NCBI RefSeq assembly: GCF_000986865.1
Contig: NZ_LAVS01000087.1
Location: 29,933-93,932 of the forward strand
Direction: 5' to 3'
Length of the DNA stretch: 64,000 nucleotides
Source of the DNA: Rheinheimera mesophila
GTDB taxonomy: Bacteria > Pseudomonadota > Gammaproteobacteria > Enterobacterales > Alteromonadaceae
Shown here: positions 50,003 to 58,701 of the stretch, one piece after another
Position numbering within the stretch: position 1 is the first letter of the stretch
Layout of the letters: each line of letters opens with the position of its first letter
Made by a program: the position numbers and the translations under genes
The notes under the pieces: model-generated
Told to the model about the DNA's origin: nothing
The model's database searches: none
The model's input: only the letters and a program-made list of their open reading frames with translations

Positions 50003-50146
50003 CATGGCTAAAGAGGTGCTGGCTATGGCGCTAAGGTTTATTAAGTACTTTCAGATTACTCCGATAGGGCAAGGCAAAGGGATGGATTAAATTAGCTCCT
50101 GCAACGAGAAGTTAACCAGTTCATTAACCCTTAGGGAGTATTAATC

Positions 50147-50623
50147 ATGAAAAAAGCACTATTAATTGCAACCTCTTTGTTTATTGCGGGCCAGGCTGCT
50201 GCAACAGAAACGCGCACTGTAGACATCATAGCTGATGTGCCTTCGGATACATTTTATGTTGTCGAGGCATCGGGCTCTGATATTTTCAGCGCAACCCAGA
50301 CAATGAACTATGATGTTGTGGCTAAAACGTTTGCGCCAGTGACAGGTGGCATAACGTTTCAGGCGTCAGCAGGTTCTATCACTGCAGCGGTAACGGGAAC
50401 TCCTACCCTGACAGGTAGTGACCCGGCCAACACAGTTCCTTTAACTGTGCAAATTGGTAACGTTACACTGAGTGCCACAGCGGCAGAAATTGCGCCTGCG
50501 TCAAGCGCTGGTGTACCAACAACTGAGCAGTTGCGTGTTTCTGCGACTGCTGGTGGTAATGCACCTGCGGCGGATAGCTACTCTGGTGTAGTGAACCTGA
50601 TTTTTGAAAACGTAACACCGTAA
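50147..50623 (+). CDS. CS1-type fimbrial major pilin subunit, copy B
   Basis: This 158-residue pilin differs from copy A at residue 20 (Thr for Ile) and near the C terminus (Val for Ile in FENVTP). Signal peptide and body are otherwise the same. Its leader is identical from 103 bp upstream of the ATG. It has its own terminator. Expression depends on a promoter not identified in the 44 bp between the intron end and the repeat start. Confidence 0.88.
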   Translation: MKKALLIATSLFIAGQAAATETRTVDIIADVPSDTFYVVEASGSDIFSATQTMNYDVVAKTFAPVTGGITFQASAGSITAAVTGTPTLTGSDPANTVPLTVQIGNVTLSATAAEIAPASSAGVPTTEQLRVSATAGGNAPAADSYSGVVNLIFENVTP

Positions 50624-50655
50624 CAGAAAACAGCGTTCTGGTTCTGTTGTCAAAA

Positions 50656-50686
50656 AGTCCCTCACCTTGCGGTGGGGGATTTTTTT
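50656..50686 (+). terminator. Pilin copy B terminator
   Basis: TCCCTCACC / GGTGGGGGA around TTGC, followed by seven T residues. It equals the copy A terminator apart from the loop and T-run. Confidence 0.9.
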
Positions 50687-50822
50687 ATGCATGGCTAAAG
50701 AGGTTTGATAGAGAGATAAATGCTCTAATGTACCTTCGAGATAATGAGCCAAAAAAGAAATGATATTTTTTCAGTCGTCAGAGCGATAACCTTTCCTGAT
50801 TAACCCCTAATTTTTGCCCCCT

Positions 50823-51053
50823 TAGAATGAAATGAGTTCATGCCTCATTTGGTCTTGTGCTTTGCTTTGGATGTAATCACGTTTTCGATGCGTCGAGGCC
50901 GCTTAGGCGTGTACTGAAGCCGCACAGGGCAATACAAACGATGCACTCTTTTCTTGTTCACGTAGATCACCACTCAAGCTTCAACTGACGTGGAGACGTT
51001 TGTCGCTATATCGCACTAGCGCTCTGGCGATCGTTACGATTTTCTGGGAAAGG
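50823..51053 (-). mobile_element. Decayed IS3-family fragment with internal deletion
   Basis: The stretch from 50839 matches about 57498-57720 of the IS3 element, with many substitutions and small deletions (for example the shared CATGCCTCATTTGGTCTTG and CGTCGAGGCCGCTTAGG). The 16 bp before it (50823-50838) match the element's other part near 57016-57032, so most of orfB's 3' half has been deleted. No intact frame remains. Confidence 0.8.
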
Positions 51054-51282
51054 TTTCCCGGGGATTTAAGCGCCAGCCCATTGACTCCTGAAATAAATTA
51101 TTTTTCATCACCTGATAAATTTTGAGCTATATCTATGGTAAAGGAGGTTAAAAAATATGGCGAGTTAAATCAAGAAAAGATAAAAAGCAGCGTTATTAAT
51201 AATAAGGATTTTAATTGATCCGTAAATGGGTACTTATGTAATTTTGAAAGGTTTGTTTTTCGGTAAATGGGGAGTTCTTATC

Positions 51283-51759
51283 ATGAAATACTTTATATCT
51301 GTTGCCGTGTTTTTTTTGAATGTTGCACCTGTTGTAGCAGGAGATAATCGTTCGGTTTCGATTATAGCTGAGGTGCCATCTCAATCATTTTATGTTGTGG
51401 AGCAGAGTGGCTCCACTATTTTTTCTAGTAACCAACGAATGCATTACGACACAGGTGTTAGTAATTTTTCTGAAGTTGGGGGAGAAATTATTATTGGGGC
51501 GTCAGCAGGAACTATTTCTGCAATGCTCTTGGGGGCTCAGGCTTTAACCGGGCATTATTCAGCGAACCAAATACCATTAGAGGTGCATATAGATTCTTTG
51601 CTATTAACTGCCTCAAGTCAGCAGATTGCAAATGAAATGGAAGCTGCAGCGAGTAAAGTTGTTAAATTAACGATCAATGCAAAAACCAGCGATTCTGTAG
51701 TCGCTGATTATTATTCAGCCAGTTTAAATATTTTGTTCGAGAATTCGGCAGATCTTTGA
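51283..51759 (+). CDS. CS1-type fimbrial subunit, divergent third pilin
   Basis: This 158-residue protein has a signal peptide ending at VVAG (about 20) and aligns with the major pilins through SIIAEVPSQSFYVVEQSGSTIFSS and the closing ASLNILFEN. It is much more divergent, so it is an older paralogue or a minor subunit. The ATG at 51283 is preceded by GGGAG; an in-frame start at 51226 would spoil the signal peptide. It is separated from pilin B by IS debris. Confidence 0.82.
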   Translation: MKYFISVAVFFLNVAPVVAGDNRSVSIIAEVPSQSFYVVEQSGSTIFSSNQRMHYDTGVSNFSEVGGEIIIGASAGTISAMLLGAQALTGHYSANQIPLEVHIDSLLLTASSQQIANEMEAAASKVVKLTINAKTSDSVVADYYSASLNILFENSADL

Positions 51760-52077
51760 CCCTGACTTTTCATAATAAAAACTTCCTGGTGCTCTTTAGT
51801 AGTCCTGGGGAGTTTTGTAGATCCCCAAATCAACCTGAACTCGGGATAATGAGTGTCGACTACTCTATATTTAACAAAAAATCAAATAGATAAGCCAATT
51901 TATTGAACTAGCGTAAGTCTTTACTCACTGAATGCGCAGATTTTTGCGCATATCAAGGCGCTTTGTCTAACAGTCTAACGTCCACCCAACCTCACATATT
52001 TCGGATTAGTCTGATGTTGTCATTCGCCCCGACTCCTTAAAATGAATTAAATTCTAATCAGTTGAGGCTCGGCTCTT
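51760..52077. other. Gap between third pilin and usher; short inverted repeat
   Basis: There is no gene in these 318 bp. A weak hairpin lies at about 51779-51817. ATGCGCA at 51932-51938 and TGCGCAT at 51945-51951 form a perfect 7-bp inverted repeat separated by 6 bp, which could be a regulator site for the usher gene. No promoter could be fixed by eye. Confidence 0.5.
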
Positions 52078-54534
52078 ATGGCACGTTTACTTAAATTAAA
52101 GCGTCTTAGCGTTATAGTTATGGCTTTATGTCATGTATCAGCTTTTGCCGGATCGCAACTGAGTCAACCCAGCCTTTTATCTCAGGCTAAGGAATTGCCT
52201 GCAGATTTTGTTTCTTATTTATTTGATGCTCCCCTTTTTGTCCGGGTCGAATTAAATGATCAGTATCTGGGCGATGCTATGGTAATGCTGAATCGGAAAG
52301 AGCAAGTTCAGTTATTAAGGTTTACAGAAGCTCACAGCAGTAAATATTCAGAGCAGGACCGTACCGCGTGGGCAGATAGTTTACAGAACTTTACTAACCT
52401 TGGTAAATGCACCACTAAATGCCCAAATAATATATTAGCCTTATATTACAATTTAAATGAATCTAAACTAAGCATTCTTACCGCCGATGCAGAACAAAAC
52501 ACTGTAGGGCGCCACTACCAAATGCCTGAAAATGGTAGTAAAGGATTAATGCTGGAAAATCGTCTAAATGTGACTGCTGCAGAACACCAACAAGCTAACG
52601 TAAATTATAATTTTAATGCAACAGCCAGTCGCGGTTTATGGTCATACCATGCAGGTGGGCAGTTTGTAAAAAGTGATTTCGCCGAAGAAAAAAATATGTA
52701 TGGCATTGACCAGTTGTATGGACAGACTGAATTTGAGGATAACTTTGTTCGTGTCGGGTATTTTTATAATGGCATTGAGGGTCTTAGTTTAAGACCTCAG
52801 CAACTTGGAAATAACACTATGTTGGGTGCTATGTATAGCTCTTCCGATGCGTTGGTGAGAGTGGAAAATACACCAAGTAGCACACCTATTTACGTTACTG
52901 CAAACAAGCAGGCTTCAGTTGAACTATACAAAAATGGCGCATTAATTCATAGTCAGTCTGTTCCATCAGGTTTGCAGACTGTTGATACGCGTCAGTTACC
53001 GACAGGTATTTACCCTGTTTTAGTTCGATTAATTGAAGACGGTCAGGTAATTTCTGAAACGGAAGAGATGGTTTATAAACCGACCTCTTGGCGAGATCCA
53101 TCACAAAAGCTCAGGTACAGCTTTTTTGCCGGTCAGGAAAGTAATTTTTTATCGGGAACTACAAATAATGCTGATGAACGTTTCACTTTGGGGGCAGCTG
53201 TAAACTATTTATTGAAGCCTCAGTTGGTTGGTGGTGTTTCAATACAAACCAGAGGCTCAGAGCTGGAAATGGGCGCTTCCTTTGATTGGACTTTATTCGA
53301 TCAGACCAGAATGTTAACAAATGTTTTGCATTCAACAGAGTTTGGCATGGCAGCCGATATGCAGCTGATGCATCCTCTTAATTTTGGTTATTTTGTTTTG
53401 GGGCACAGATACAGTAAAAAAGATTTAAGTGAAGCCTTAACTGAGCAAGCCCAGCACATCAGCAGCTTAAGTTTAAGTTACCGCTTGACGAGAGATCAAA
53501 ATATGATGATGCGGATCAGTCGCCAAAATAATCAAGGAACGGCTTATGATATCAGCTGGCTTTACAACTCGTCTGTATTAAATGCTCCGGCCGTCTGGAA
53601 CCTGAGTGCATTTAATCGTCCGGGGAACAAGGGGACAAAGTTTGAGCGTCAGCAAGGTATAGAGCTTGGAGTAAACATCAGATTTGGTGATTCATCGCAA
53701 GATCGAAACCGTTACAATGCAGCCATAGGTAGTCGCACTTCAACAAGTGGTAAAAAAGAACAGGTGTTGGATTTGGGCTGGCAGGGAACATACTCTGATT
53801 CAATCATCAAACAGCTGGGTGCGAATGCGTCAGTAAATTCATCAGGAGTAGGGCTTAGTGGCGCTGGGTCTTTAGATAACGATGTGGTGCAAGCCGATAT
53901 GTTTATCAGTACTGCCGCTGGTTCTGGTTCGCTGAGTGGTGGGTTAAATTTACAAAATAGTGTTGTGCTGGGAACCGAAGGTGCAGTTGCCAGTAGCGTG
54001 TCATTGTTCAATGGTGCTGCTTTGACCGTAGAATTGATCAGTGATGCTCCTGATGTGCCAGTGATGGCCTATGACTCAAATGGTGGTCAGTATCAGCTAA
54101 AACCAGGGAAAAATCTGGTACCTGTCACGGCGTTTAAACCAGGTACTGTAAGTTTTGATTTGGCACAAGGACGCACGGATAACATCAGCTTATCAAAAAG
54201 CAGCCAGAGTTATCAGTTAAACAAAGGCGGTGTAGAGCATGTTCAGTTGTATGTTCATAAAACCGTGACCGTATTGGGACGTTTGCTGGATACACTGGGT
54301 AAACCTTTAGGCGGCAGTCATGTCATTAACCATGCCAGTCGAACAGTAACAGAACATAGTGGTTTTTTTAGTGTAGAGATGCGCGAAGCCACGCCTACTT
54401 TAAAAGTGGTGTACCAGGGTGAAGAACTCTGTGACATTGAACTGAATACCTCGCATACCACTCGACAGGATAATGTGGTAATGGTGGGCGATGTTCAATG
54501 CGGCGTGGCTGTTGCTAACAAAGAGACTGAATAA
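52078..54534 (+). CDS. CS1-type fimbrial outer-membrane usher
   Basis: This 818-residue protein resembles the CooC/TcfC group of ushers, which thread chaperone-bound pilins through the outer membrane. After a signal peptide (about 1-24) come an N-terminal domain with DFVSYLFDAPLFVRVELND, a long beta-barrel region (about 170-600) with a plug-like segment carrying VELYKNGALIHSQSVPSGLQTVDTRQLPTG-like motifs, and C-terminal domains ending with two beta-sandwich pieces (VTVLGRLLDTLGKPLGG). A Cys pair lies near KCTTKCP. It follows the pilins and precedes the tip gene. Confidence 0.87.
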   Translation: MARLLKLKRLSVIVMALCHVSAFAGSQLSQPSLLSQAKELPADFVSYLFDAPLFVRVELNDQYLGDAMVMLNRKEQVQLLRFTEAHSSKYSEQDRTAWADSLQNFTNLGKCTTKCPNNILALYYNLNESKLSILTADAEQNTVGRHYQMPENGSKGLMLENRLNVTAAEHQQANVNYNFNATASRGLWSYHAGGQFVKSDFAEEKNMYGIDQLYGQTEFEDNFVRVGYFYNGIEGLSLRPQQLGNNTMLGAMYSSSDALVRVENTPSSTPIYVTANKQASVELYKNGALIHSQSVPSGLQTVDTRQLPTGIYPVLVRLIEDGQVISETEEMVYKPTSWRDPSQKLRYSFFAGQESNFLSGTTNNADERFTLGAAVNYLLKPQLVGGVSIQTRGSELEMGASFDWTLFDQTRMLTNVLHSTEFGMAADMQLMHPLNFGYFVLGHRYSKKDLSEALTEQAQHISSLSLSYRLTRDQNMMMRISRQNNQGTAYDISWLYNSSVLNAPAVWNLSAFNRPGNKGTKFERQQGIELGVNIRFGDSSQDRNRYNAAIGSRTSTSGKKEQVLDLGWQGTYSDSIIKQLGANASVNSSGVGLSGAGSLDNDVVQADMFISTAAGSGSLSGGLNLQNSVVLGTEGAVASSVSLFNGAALTVELISDAPDVPVMAYDSNGGQYQLKPGKNLVPVTAFKPGTVSFDLAQGRTDNISLSKSSQSYQLNKGGVEHVQLYVHKTVTVLGRLLDTLGKPLGGSHVINHASRTVTEHSGFFSVEMREATPTLKVVYQGEELCDIELNTSHTTRQDNVVMVGDVQCGVAVANKETE

Positions 54535-54673
54535 GAAATCGTGAACAAAACCAGGTTTCAAAAATGCATGTTGTGTTGTGAGTATTGTGAGTATGGTCAG
54601 GCATAAAGTGAAGCAGAAAAAAGTTCTGCTCTGTTTAAACTCGCTGTTAAGTAATTGATTTACGGAGTTAGTA

Positions 54674-55888
54674 ATGCAACAAATAAAAAAAATAGTTCAA
54701 GCAAACGTAGCTCTGCTTTGTTTGTTAAGCACGATGACAGCAACAGCCTATGAGGTCAGTGTAAAAGCTGAATATCGTACAGTAAAAGGTGTCAATCAGG
54801 CAGAATTTACCGACACAACCAGTTGCGGCACCAATTACTGGTGTAGTTATATGGGACAAAGGAGAACCGTCATTATGAATACCATGGGGTCAGAGCTTAC
54901 AACAACGGTGCCTTCAACAGATCCCCGGCAAAATTTGTACTATAAGGTTCCTGGCAGTAGAACAGTGAATATGACTAATGCAAAAGGACAGACACATGTA
55001 TTAACTTTTAGATTTACTGCAATTGGCGGGGTGTATCGGCGGACAGTAAATACTACACCACATTTGTATCAGTTGTCGGGAAATGTGTTGCCTCACAATC
55101 GTGGTGTTTATTGCAACCTGCGCTGGGCGTACTGGGGACCTACTGATACTGGGTTTGCCTGGGATATTATGCCTGCCTTTCAATCCACAGGAACAGACTG
55201 CTATAAAATGTTTAATCAATCTTCCCTCCAAGGTACTTGGGAATACTCGATGCGACAGCTGTTTCTGGCGTATGAACTTGAAACGCCAAACCCCTTAGCG
55301 ATGGAGAGTGGTATATATAACGGCAGCCTTACTTTTTCAGTTGGACCTGGGGGCGAAATCGATTTTGGCGACAGCTTTACCTCTATTTCTAATCAAATGA
55401 CAGTTAACTTTGAATTGAATGTAATGCACGATTTTATCTTTCAGTTTCCGGCTGCCGAAAGTATTGCTGTGTTAGAGCCAGCCGGGGGGTGGGCCAGTTA
55501 CAATGGCGCAAACCCAGGCTCAATAAATAAAGATATCCCATTTAGAGTAACAAACTCCGGATCTTTTAGTATGTATCTTGCATGCGAACATGATTTAAAT
55601 GTTGGTTGCGGTATTAAGGCGGCTTCGGGCCGCACAGTACGGCTGGATACTTCGGTTACTCTGCCTGGCGCAATTCGGCTTGGTAATGGTTCACCAGTGA
55701 ACCGGTTGTCATTACCTGTAGGACGTTTAATGCGTAGAGCCTTTACGCCGCTCTTTGCGGTAAGTAATCAGCAAGGGCTGTTGCATTTTGAAATTACGAA
55801 TCCGGCTTTAGAGGGAATGTTAAAAGATACTCCCGGAGAAAGGTATGAGGGGGATGTAACCCTAATGATTGAATCTGAGGTTTTATAA
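54674..55888 (+). CDS. CS1-type fimbrial tip adhesin (CooD/CfaE-like)
   Basis: This 404-residue protein fits the CblD/CfaE/CooD family, which initiates alpha-fimbriae and binds the receptor at the tip. A signal peptide ends near ATAY (about 26). The first part (to about 220) has several cysteines (TSCGTNYWCSY, YCNLRW, DCYKMF), and the second pilin-like part contains CEHDLNVGCGIKA and ends in DVTLMIESEVL. The receptor is unknown. It lies 140 bp after the usher gene. Confidence 0.85.
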   Translation: MQQIKKIVQANVALLCLLSTMTATAYEVSVKAEYRTVKGVNQAEFTDTTSCGTNYWCSYMGQRRTVIMNTMGSELTTTVPSTDPRQNLYYKVPGSRTVNMTNAKGQTHVLTFRFTAIGGVYRRTVNTTPHLYQLSGNVLPHNRGVYCNLRWAYWGPTDTGFAWDIMPAFQSTGTDCYKMFNQSSLQGTWEYSMRQLFLAYELETPNPLAMESGIYNGSLTFSVGPGGEIDFGDSFTSISNQMTVNFELNVMHDFIFQFPAAESIAVLEPAGGWASYNGANPGSINKDIPFRVTNSGSFSMYLACEHDLNVGCGIKAASGRTVRLDTSVTLPGAIRLGNGSPVNRLSLPVGRLMRRAFTPLFAVSNQQGLLHFEITNPALEGMLKDTPGERYEGDVTLMIESEVL

Positions 55889-55995
55889 TAAATAAGCATG
55901 TGAAAAACGGAATATTCCTATAGTACGCAGCGCTTCCGTTATTTAAATTAACAATTAATTACTTGCATTTTGTCAAAACTGACGATTTGTCGTTT

Positions 55996-56034
55996 TGAAG
56001 TGAAGTGAAGTGAAGTGAAGTGAAGTGAAGTGAA
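55996..56034 (+). repeat. TGAAG pentanucleotide repeat (7 copies plus TGAA)
   Basis: Seven perfect TGAAG units are followed by TGAA, directly before the winged-helix gene: the ribosome binding site AAAAGGAG begins 3 bp after. Unit length 5 means slipped-strand changes would shift spacing, not add codons; all three forward frames of the repeat contain TGA stops, so it is not translated. Confidence 0.95.
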
Positions 56035-56050
56035 TGAAAAGGAGCAGTAC

Positions 56051-56437
56051 GTGATAAATTACGAAGAATTCTGGCTCGACGTGAACCAGACGAAGTTAAA
56101 ATGCAAAAATAATTATTTAATTTTAGATTGCTGGCAAAATCAGTTATATATTGCAGGAAAGTATCTGAGATTAAATGAAATACAAAAGCGATTATTTGCT
56201 TGTTTGCTGAAAAATGTAACGCGCAGATCCGACCTTTTTAATTATCTGTGGTTTGATTGTCCGCAGCAGAACCCCAGTAATAGCTACCATCAGCTTCTGC
56301 ATCAAATTAGAGGGTTATGTCGGGACAACAATTTACCATGTTTGCTGCTGACATTCCCCGCTTATGGAGTGCGACTGGATATTGAAGCGGTTGAAAGTAT
56401 AGCTGTTCGTAGTGAGACAGGCGGAAAAGTAGCATAA
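56051..56437 (+). CDS. Small winged-helix (OmpR/CadC-like) DNA-binding protein
   Basis: This protein of about 128 residues has a Trans_reg_C-like winged helix: a leading beta region (LILDCWQNQLYIAGKYLRLN), then EIQKRLFACLLKNVTRRSDLFNYLW, the recognition-helix region NSYHQLLHQIRGLCRDN, and the wing PAYGVRLD. No receiver or membrane segment is present. A GTG at 56051, six bases after AAAAGGAG, is preferred; another GTG at 56030 falls inside the repeat. It follows the tip gene, so a role in fimbrial control is plausible. The product was not matched to a named family member. Confidence 0.7.
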   Translation: MINYEEFWLDVNQTKLKCKNNYLILDCWQNQLYIAGKYLRLNEIQKRLFACLLKNVTRRSDLFNYLWFDCPQQNPSNSYHQLLHQIRGLCRDNNLPCLLLTFPAYGVRLDIEAVESIAVRSETGGKVA

Positions 56438-56771
56438 AAACGGACCGGATATGCAAAGTCTTGAGAGAGCCCATGTCGCTCTGCTTAGCTGTCATTTTCG
56501 GAGTGCAAAGTTCAGGGGGCAATGTTATTCATAACTGAGATGGACACGGACGTTTCTGTTTTTCTGCTGCTTAAAAACTTGTTGTGGCTATCACATGAAT
56601 TTTTATCGTCTTGCCCAGATCTGCAAGGTAAAAAAAGTGAGGAGCCATTCTTTAAAGTCTGAGCTGAATTCTCAGTCAAAATTTAAAAAGTAAGCGTAGC
56701 TCGAACCCCACATTCCAGCTTTAGCTAAACCACCATATCCTGTGTGCATCATTCACCAATCAGGGCTTCCT
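56438..56771. other. Gap with no recognisable gene
   Basis: No gene, hairpin or repeat could be supported here. It lies between the winged-helix gene and insertion-sequence debris. Confidence 0.6.
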
Positions 56772-56939
56772 ATGCTCCGCAGAACCTCCGAACAATGGCA
56801 GACGCTATTTGACCAGCACAAAGCCAGCGGTTTAACTCAGACCGAATTTGCAAAGCAGCAGGGCATCGACCCAGGTTACTTCAGACTGCGCAAGCGGCAG
56901 TTGCTTGCCTGGCAACAGGACGATAACGACGGCTTTTGA
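56772..56939 (+). pseudogene. IS66-type TnpA (orfA) N-terminal remnant
   Basis: These 55 codons read MLRRTSEQWQTLFDQHKASG and continue with LTQTEFAKQQGIDPGYFRLRKR, the helix-turn-helix start of IS66-family accessory proteins. Intact ones are around 100 residues, and no tnpB or tnpC follows, so this is a fragment. The frame ends at TGA after DNDGF. Confidence 0.7.
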
Positions 56940-57034
56940 CCTTTCCCCGGAATTAATACCAATCCCGTGATGAGATTTTCCAGCTTATGACAGGCTCCCA
57001 TTTTTAGGAGCACTCGTAGAATGAATTGAGTTAT

Positions 57035-57861
57035 TCAATTTTCAATGGACGCCACAAACTGCAAAGGTGGCAGGTTATTTAAAGCCCGATGAGGCCGACT
57101 CTTGTTATAGTCATCTCGCCAGGCTTCGATTTTCAATTCTGCATCGGTCAGTGATTCAAACCAGTGGCAGTTCAAGCATTCATCATGCAGGCTTCCATTA
57201 AACGACTCAATATAAGCGTTGTCTGTTGACTTCCCAGGACGAGAGAATGCAAGTGTAACCTTGTGTATGCCCATAGAGCTGCCATCTGCCCAGCAAACTC
57301 ACTCCCATTATCGTAATAAATACGTTGTGGAACGCCTCGCTCCCGACAGGGCCTAGTCAGTGTTGCGACCACATTTTCCGAACGTAAACGTGCACCGACA
57401 TCGGCTGCTAAACATTCTCTTGTGCAGGTATCAACCACGGTCAGAATACGGAACTTGTTACCCGTAGATAGCTGATCTGCCACAAAGTCCATTGCCCATG
57501 CCTCATTTGGTCTTGTGCTTGGGATGTAATCGCGTTTTCGATGTGCACCACTGAAATTACGTCGAGGCCGCTTAGGCCGCAACTGAAGTCCTTCCAGACA
57601 GTACAGGCGGTGCACTCGCTTTTTGTTCACATGGATCCCTTCACGCTTCAACATGATGTGGATACGTTTGTGGCCATACCTGACTCGTGCTCTGGCAATC
57701 GCTACGATTTTCTGACGAAGAGCTTCCTGAGGCTCTGAGCGTTGTCTATACCGGCACGCCGTTCGACTTAATTCAGTCAAAGAGCATGCTCGCCGCTCAC
57801 TTATTCGATAAAGACTTATCAGATGGCGTACCGCTTTGCGACGCTGCGGTACGCTTACCAC
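57035..57861 (-). pseudogene. IS3-family transposase orfB, frameshifted
   Basis: Two frames on the minus strand (57172-57861 and 57035-57274) together give one IS3-type integrase: YRISERRACSL, RYGHKRIHIML, then the catalytic aspartates in AWAMDFVADQ and YDNGSEF, and the glutamate in AYIESFNGSLHDE in the second frame. After QMAALWAY one base appears to be missing (around 57274-57278), so the DDE triad is split between frames and the enzyme should be dead. The terminal repeats of the element could not be resolved. Confidence 0.88.
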
Positions 57862-58121
57862 TTTCGGGTATTGAGATCTTGCAACATAACCTTGTCGAGA
57901 GTTAAATCTGCAACAATTCGTTTAAGCTTTTCATTTTCCTCTCGTAATTGCTTAAGTTCACGAACTTGGCCTGATTCAAGCCCAGAGTATTTTTTCTTCC
58001 AAGCGTAGAATGTTCCCTCGGCAATCCCCATTTTGCGGGCAATATCAGCGATAGGTAGCCCCGCTTCGTGTTGTTTTATCGCAGAAACGATCTGTTCGAC
58101 AGAAAAACGTTTTGATTTCAT
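57855..58121 (-). CDS. IS3-family transposase orfA (helix-turn-helix subunit)
   Basis: This 88-residue protein has the IS3 orfA plan: SVEQIVSAIKQHEAGLPIADIARKMGIAEGTFYAWKKKY is the helix-turn-helix, followed by the leucine zipper region LKQLREENEKLKRIVADLTLDK. It overlaps orfB by 7 bp, where such elements use a -1 frameshift to make OrfAB. Its own frame is intact while the partner is broken. Best fit is the IS407-like branch. Confidence 0.85.
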   Translation of the reverse strand: MKSKRFSVEQIVSAIKQHEAGLPIADIARKMGIAEGTFYAWKKKYSGLESGQVRELKQLREENEKLKRIVADLTLDKVMLQDLNTRKW

Positions 58122-58214
58122 GGCATGGCCCTCGTAGGTTTTTAATCATGCCCAAATTCATCGCTGCTTTGGATCTTTTTATTGGGGGACCGACAATTTT
58201 ATGCATAACCAGCT

Positions 58215-58690
58215 ATCAGGTGGAAGAAGCCAACCGTCTGTTCAGAGTGATTGATAGCTTTAAATGTGAATGGCTCGCGATTGAAGCTGGTTTTCCTTGC
58301 CAACAATGCGGGTGAACCGCCCCCTAAATTAGCTACTTGAAGGGCGAACAAACCAATGGCCATCCATTGTGACAATGGACCTGAGTTTATTCGTCACGAA
58401 TTTACGGAATGGGCGAAAAAGCATGAGATCAAGATTGATTACATTTAACCTGGCAAGCCGCAGCAAAATGCGTACATCGAACGACACAACAAGGCAAACA
58501 GGTACACGAACAGGTACAGCTGGGTAAGCAAACATATTTATTTGACAGGCTTGAAGAAGTTCAGGACTACACTACCAAATAGTTATGGTTTTACAATCAT
58601 GAACGGCCACACAAAGCCAATGACGGAAAGTCACCATTGATGGCTGCACAAACTCTACTTTTAACTTCGCTTAAAAATGGGAGTATTACC
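58215..58690 (+). pseudogene. Second IS3-family orfB remnant, plus strand
   Basis: Several short in-frame pieces interrupted by stops match an integrase: RVIDSFKCEWLAIEAGF near 58240-58300, AIHCDNGPEFIRHEFTEWAKKHEIKIDYI near 58355-58447 and PGKPQQNAYIERHN soon after a stop codon. Then further broken pieces, including ERPHK-like in a shifted frame. It is a different element from the one at 57-58 kb and is strongly decayed. Confidence 0.78.
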
Positions 58691-58701
58691 GAAAGGTAAG
58701 C

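Larger units (their letters stand above)
50047..50704 (+). repeat. Pilin duplication unit, copy B (uninterrupted)
   Basis: This 658-bp copy is nearly identical to copy A including the 15-bp end CATGGCTAAAGAGGT, which copy A shows only after the intron. The two copies are offset by 2603 bp. The A/T-rich sequence just upstream of copy A (before 47444) is not included, so copy B may lack copy A's promoter. Confidence 0.95.

Noticed and set aside
51156..51167. AAGGAGG followed by an ATG upstream of the third pilin
   Set aside because: The frame is only ATG-GCG-AGT-TAA, too short to be a gene.
55996..56034. Translated repeat giving frame-based phase variation
   Set aside because: All three forward frames of the TGAAG repeat contain TGA, so it cannot be part of a coding sequence; only transcription or leader effects remain.
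56034..56054. ATG at 56034 as the start of the winged-helix gene
   Set aside because: It is out of frame and reaches a stop after six codons.
56990..58145. Terminal inverted repeats of the IS3 element
   Set aside because: The left region (around 56990-57035) and right region (around 58122-58145) share only short matches, so no terminal repeat or target duplication could be supported.
58112..58315. Plus-strand frame of 67 codons as a gene
   Set aside because: Its second half reads as part of a decayed IS3 integrase and its first half overlaps orfA on the other strand.
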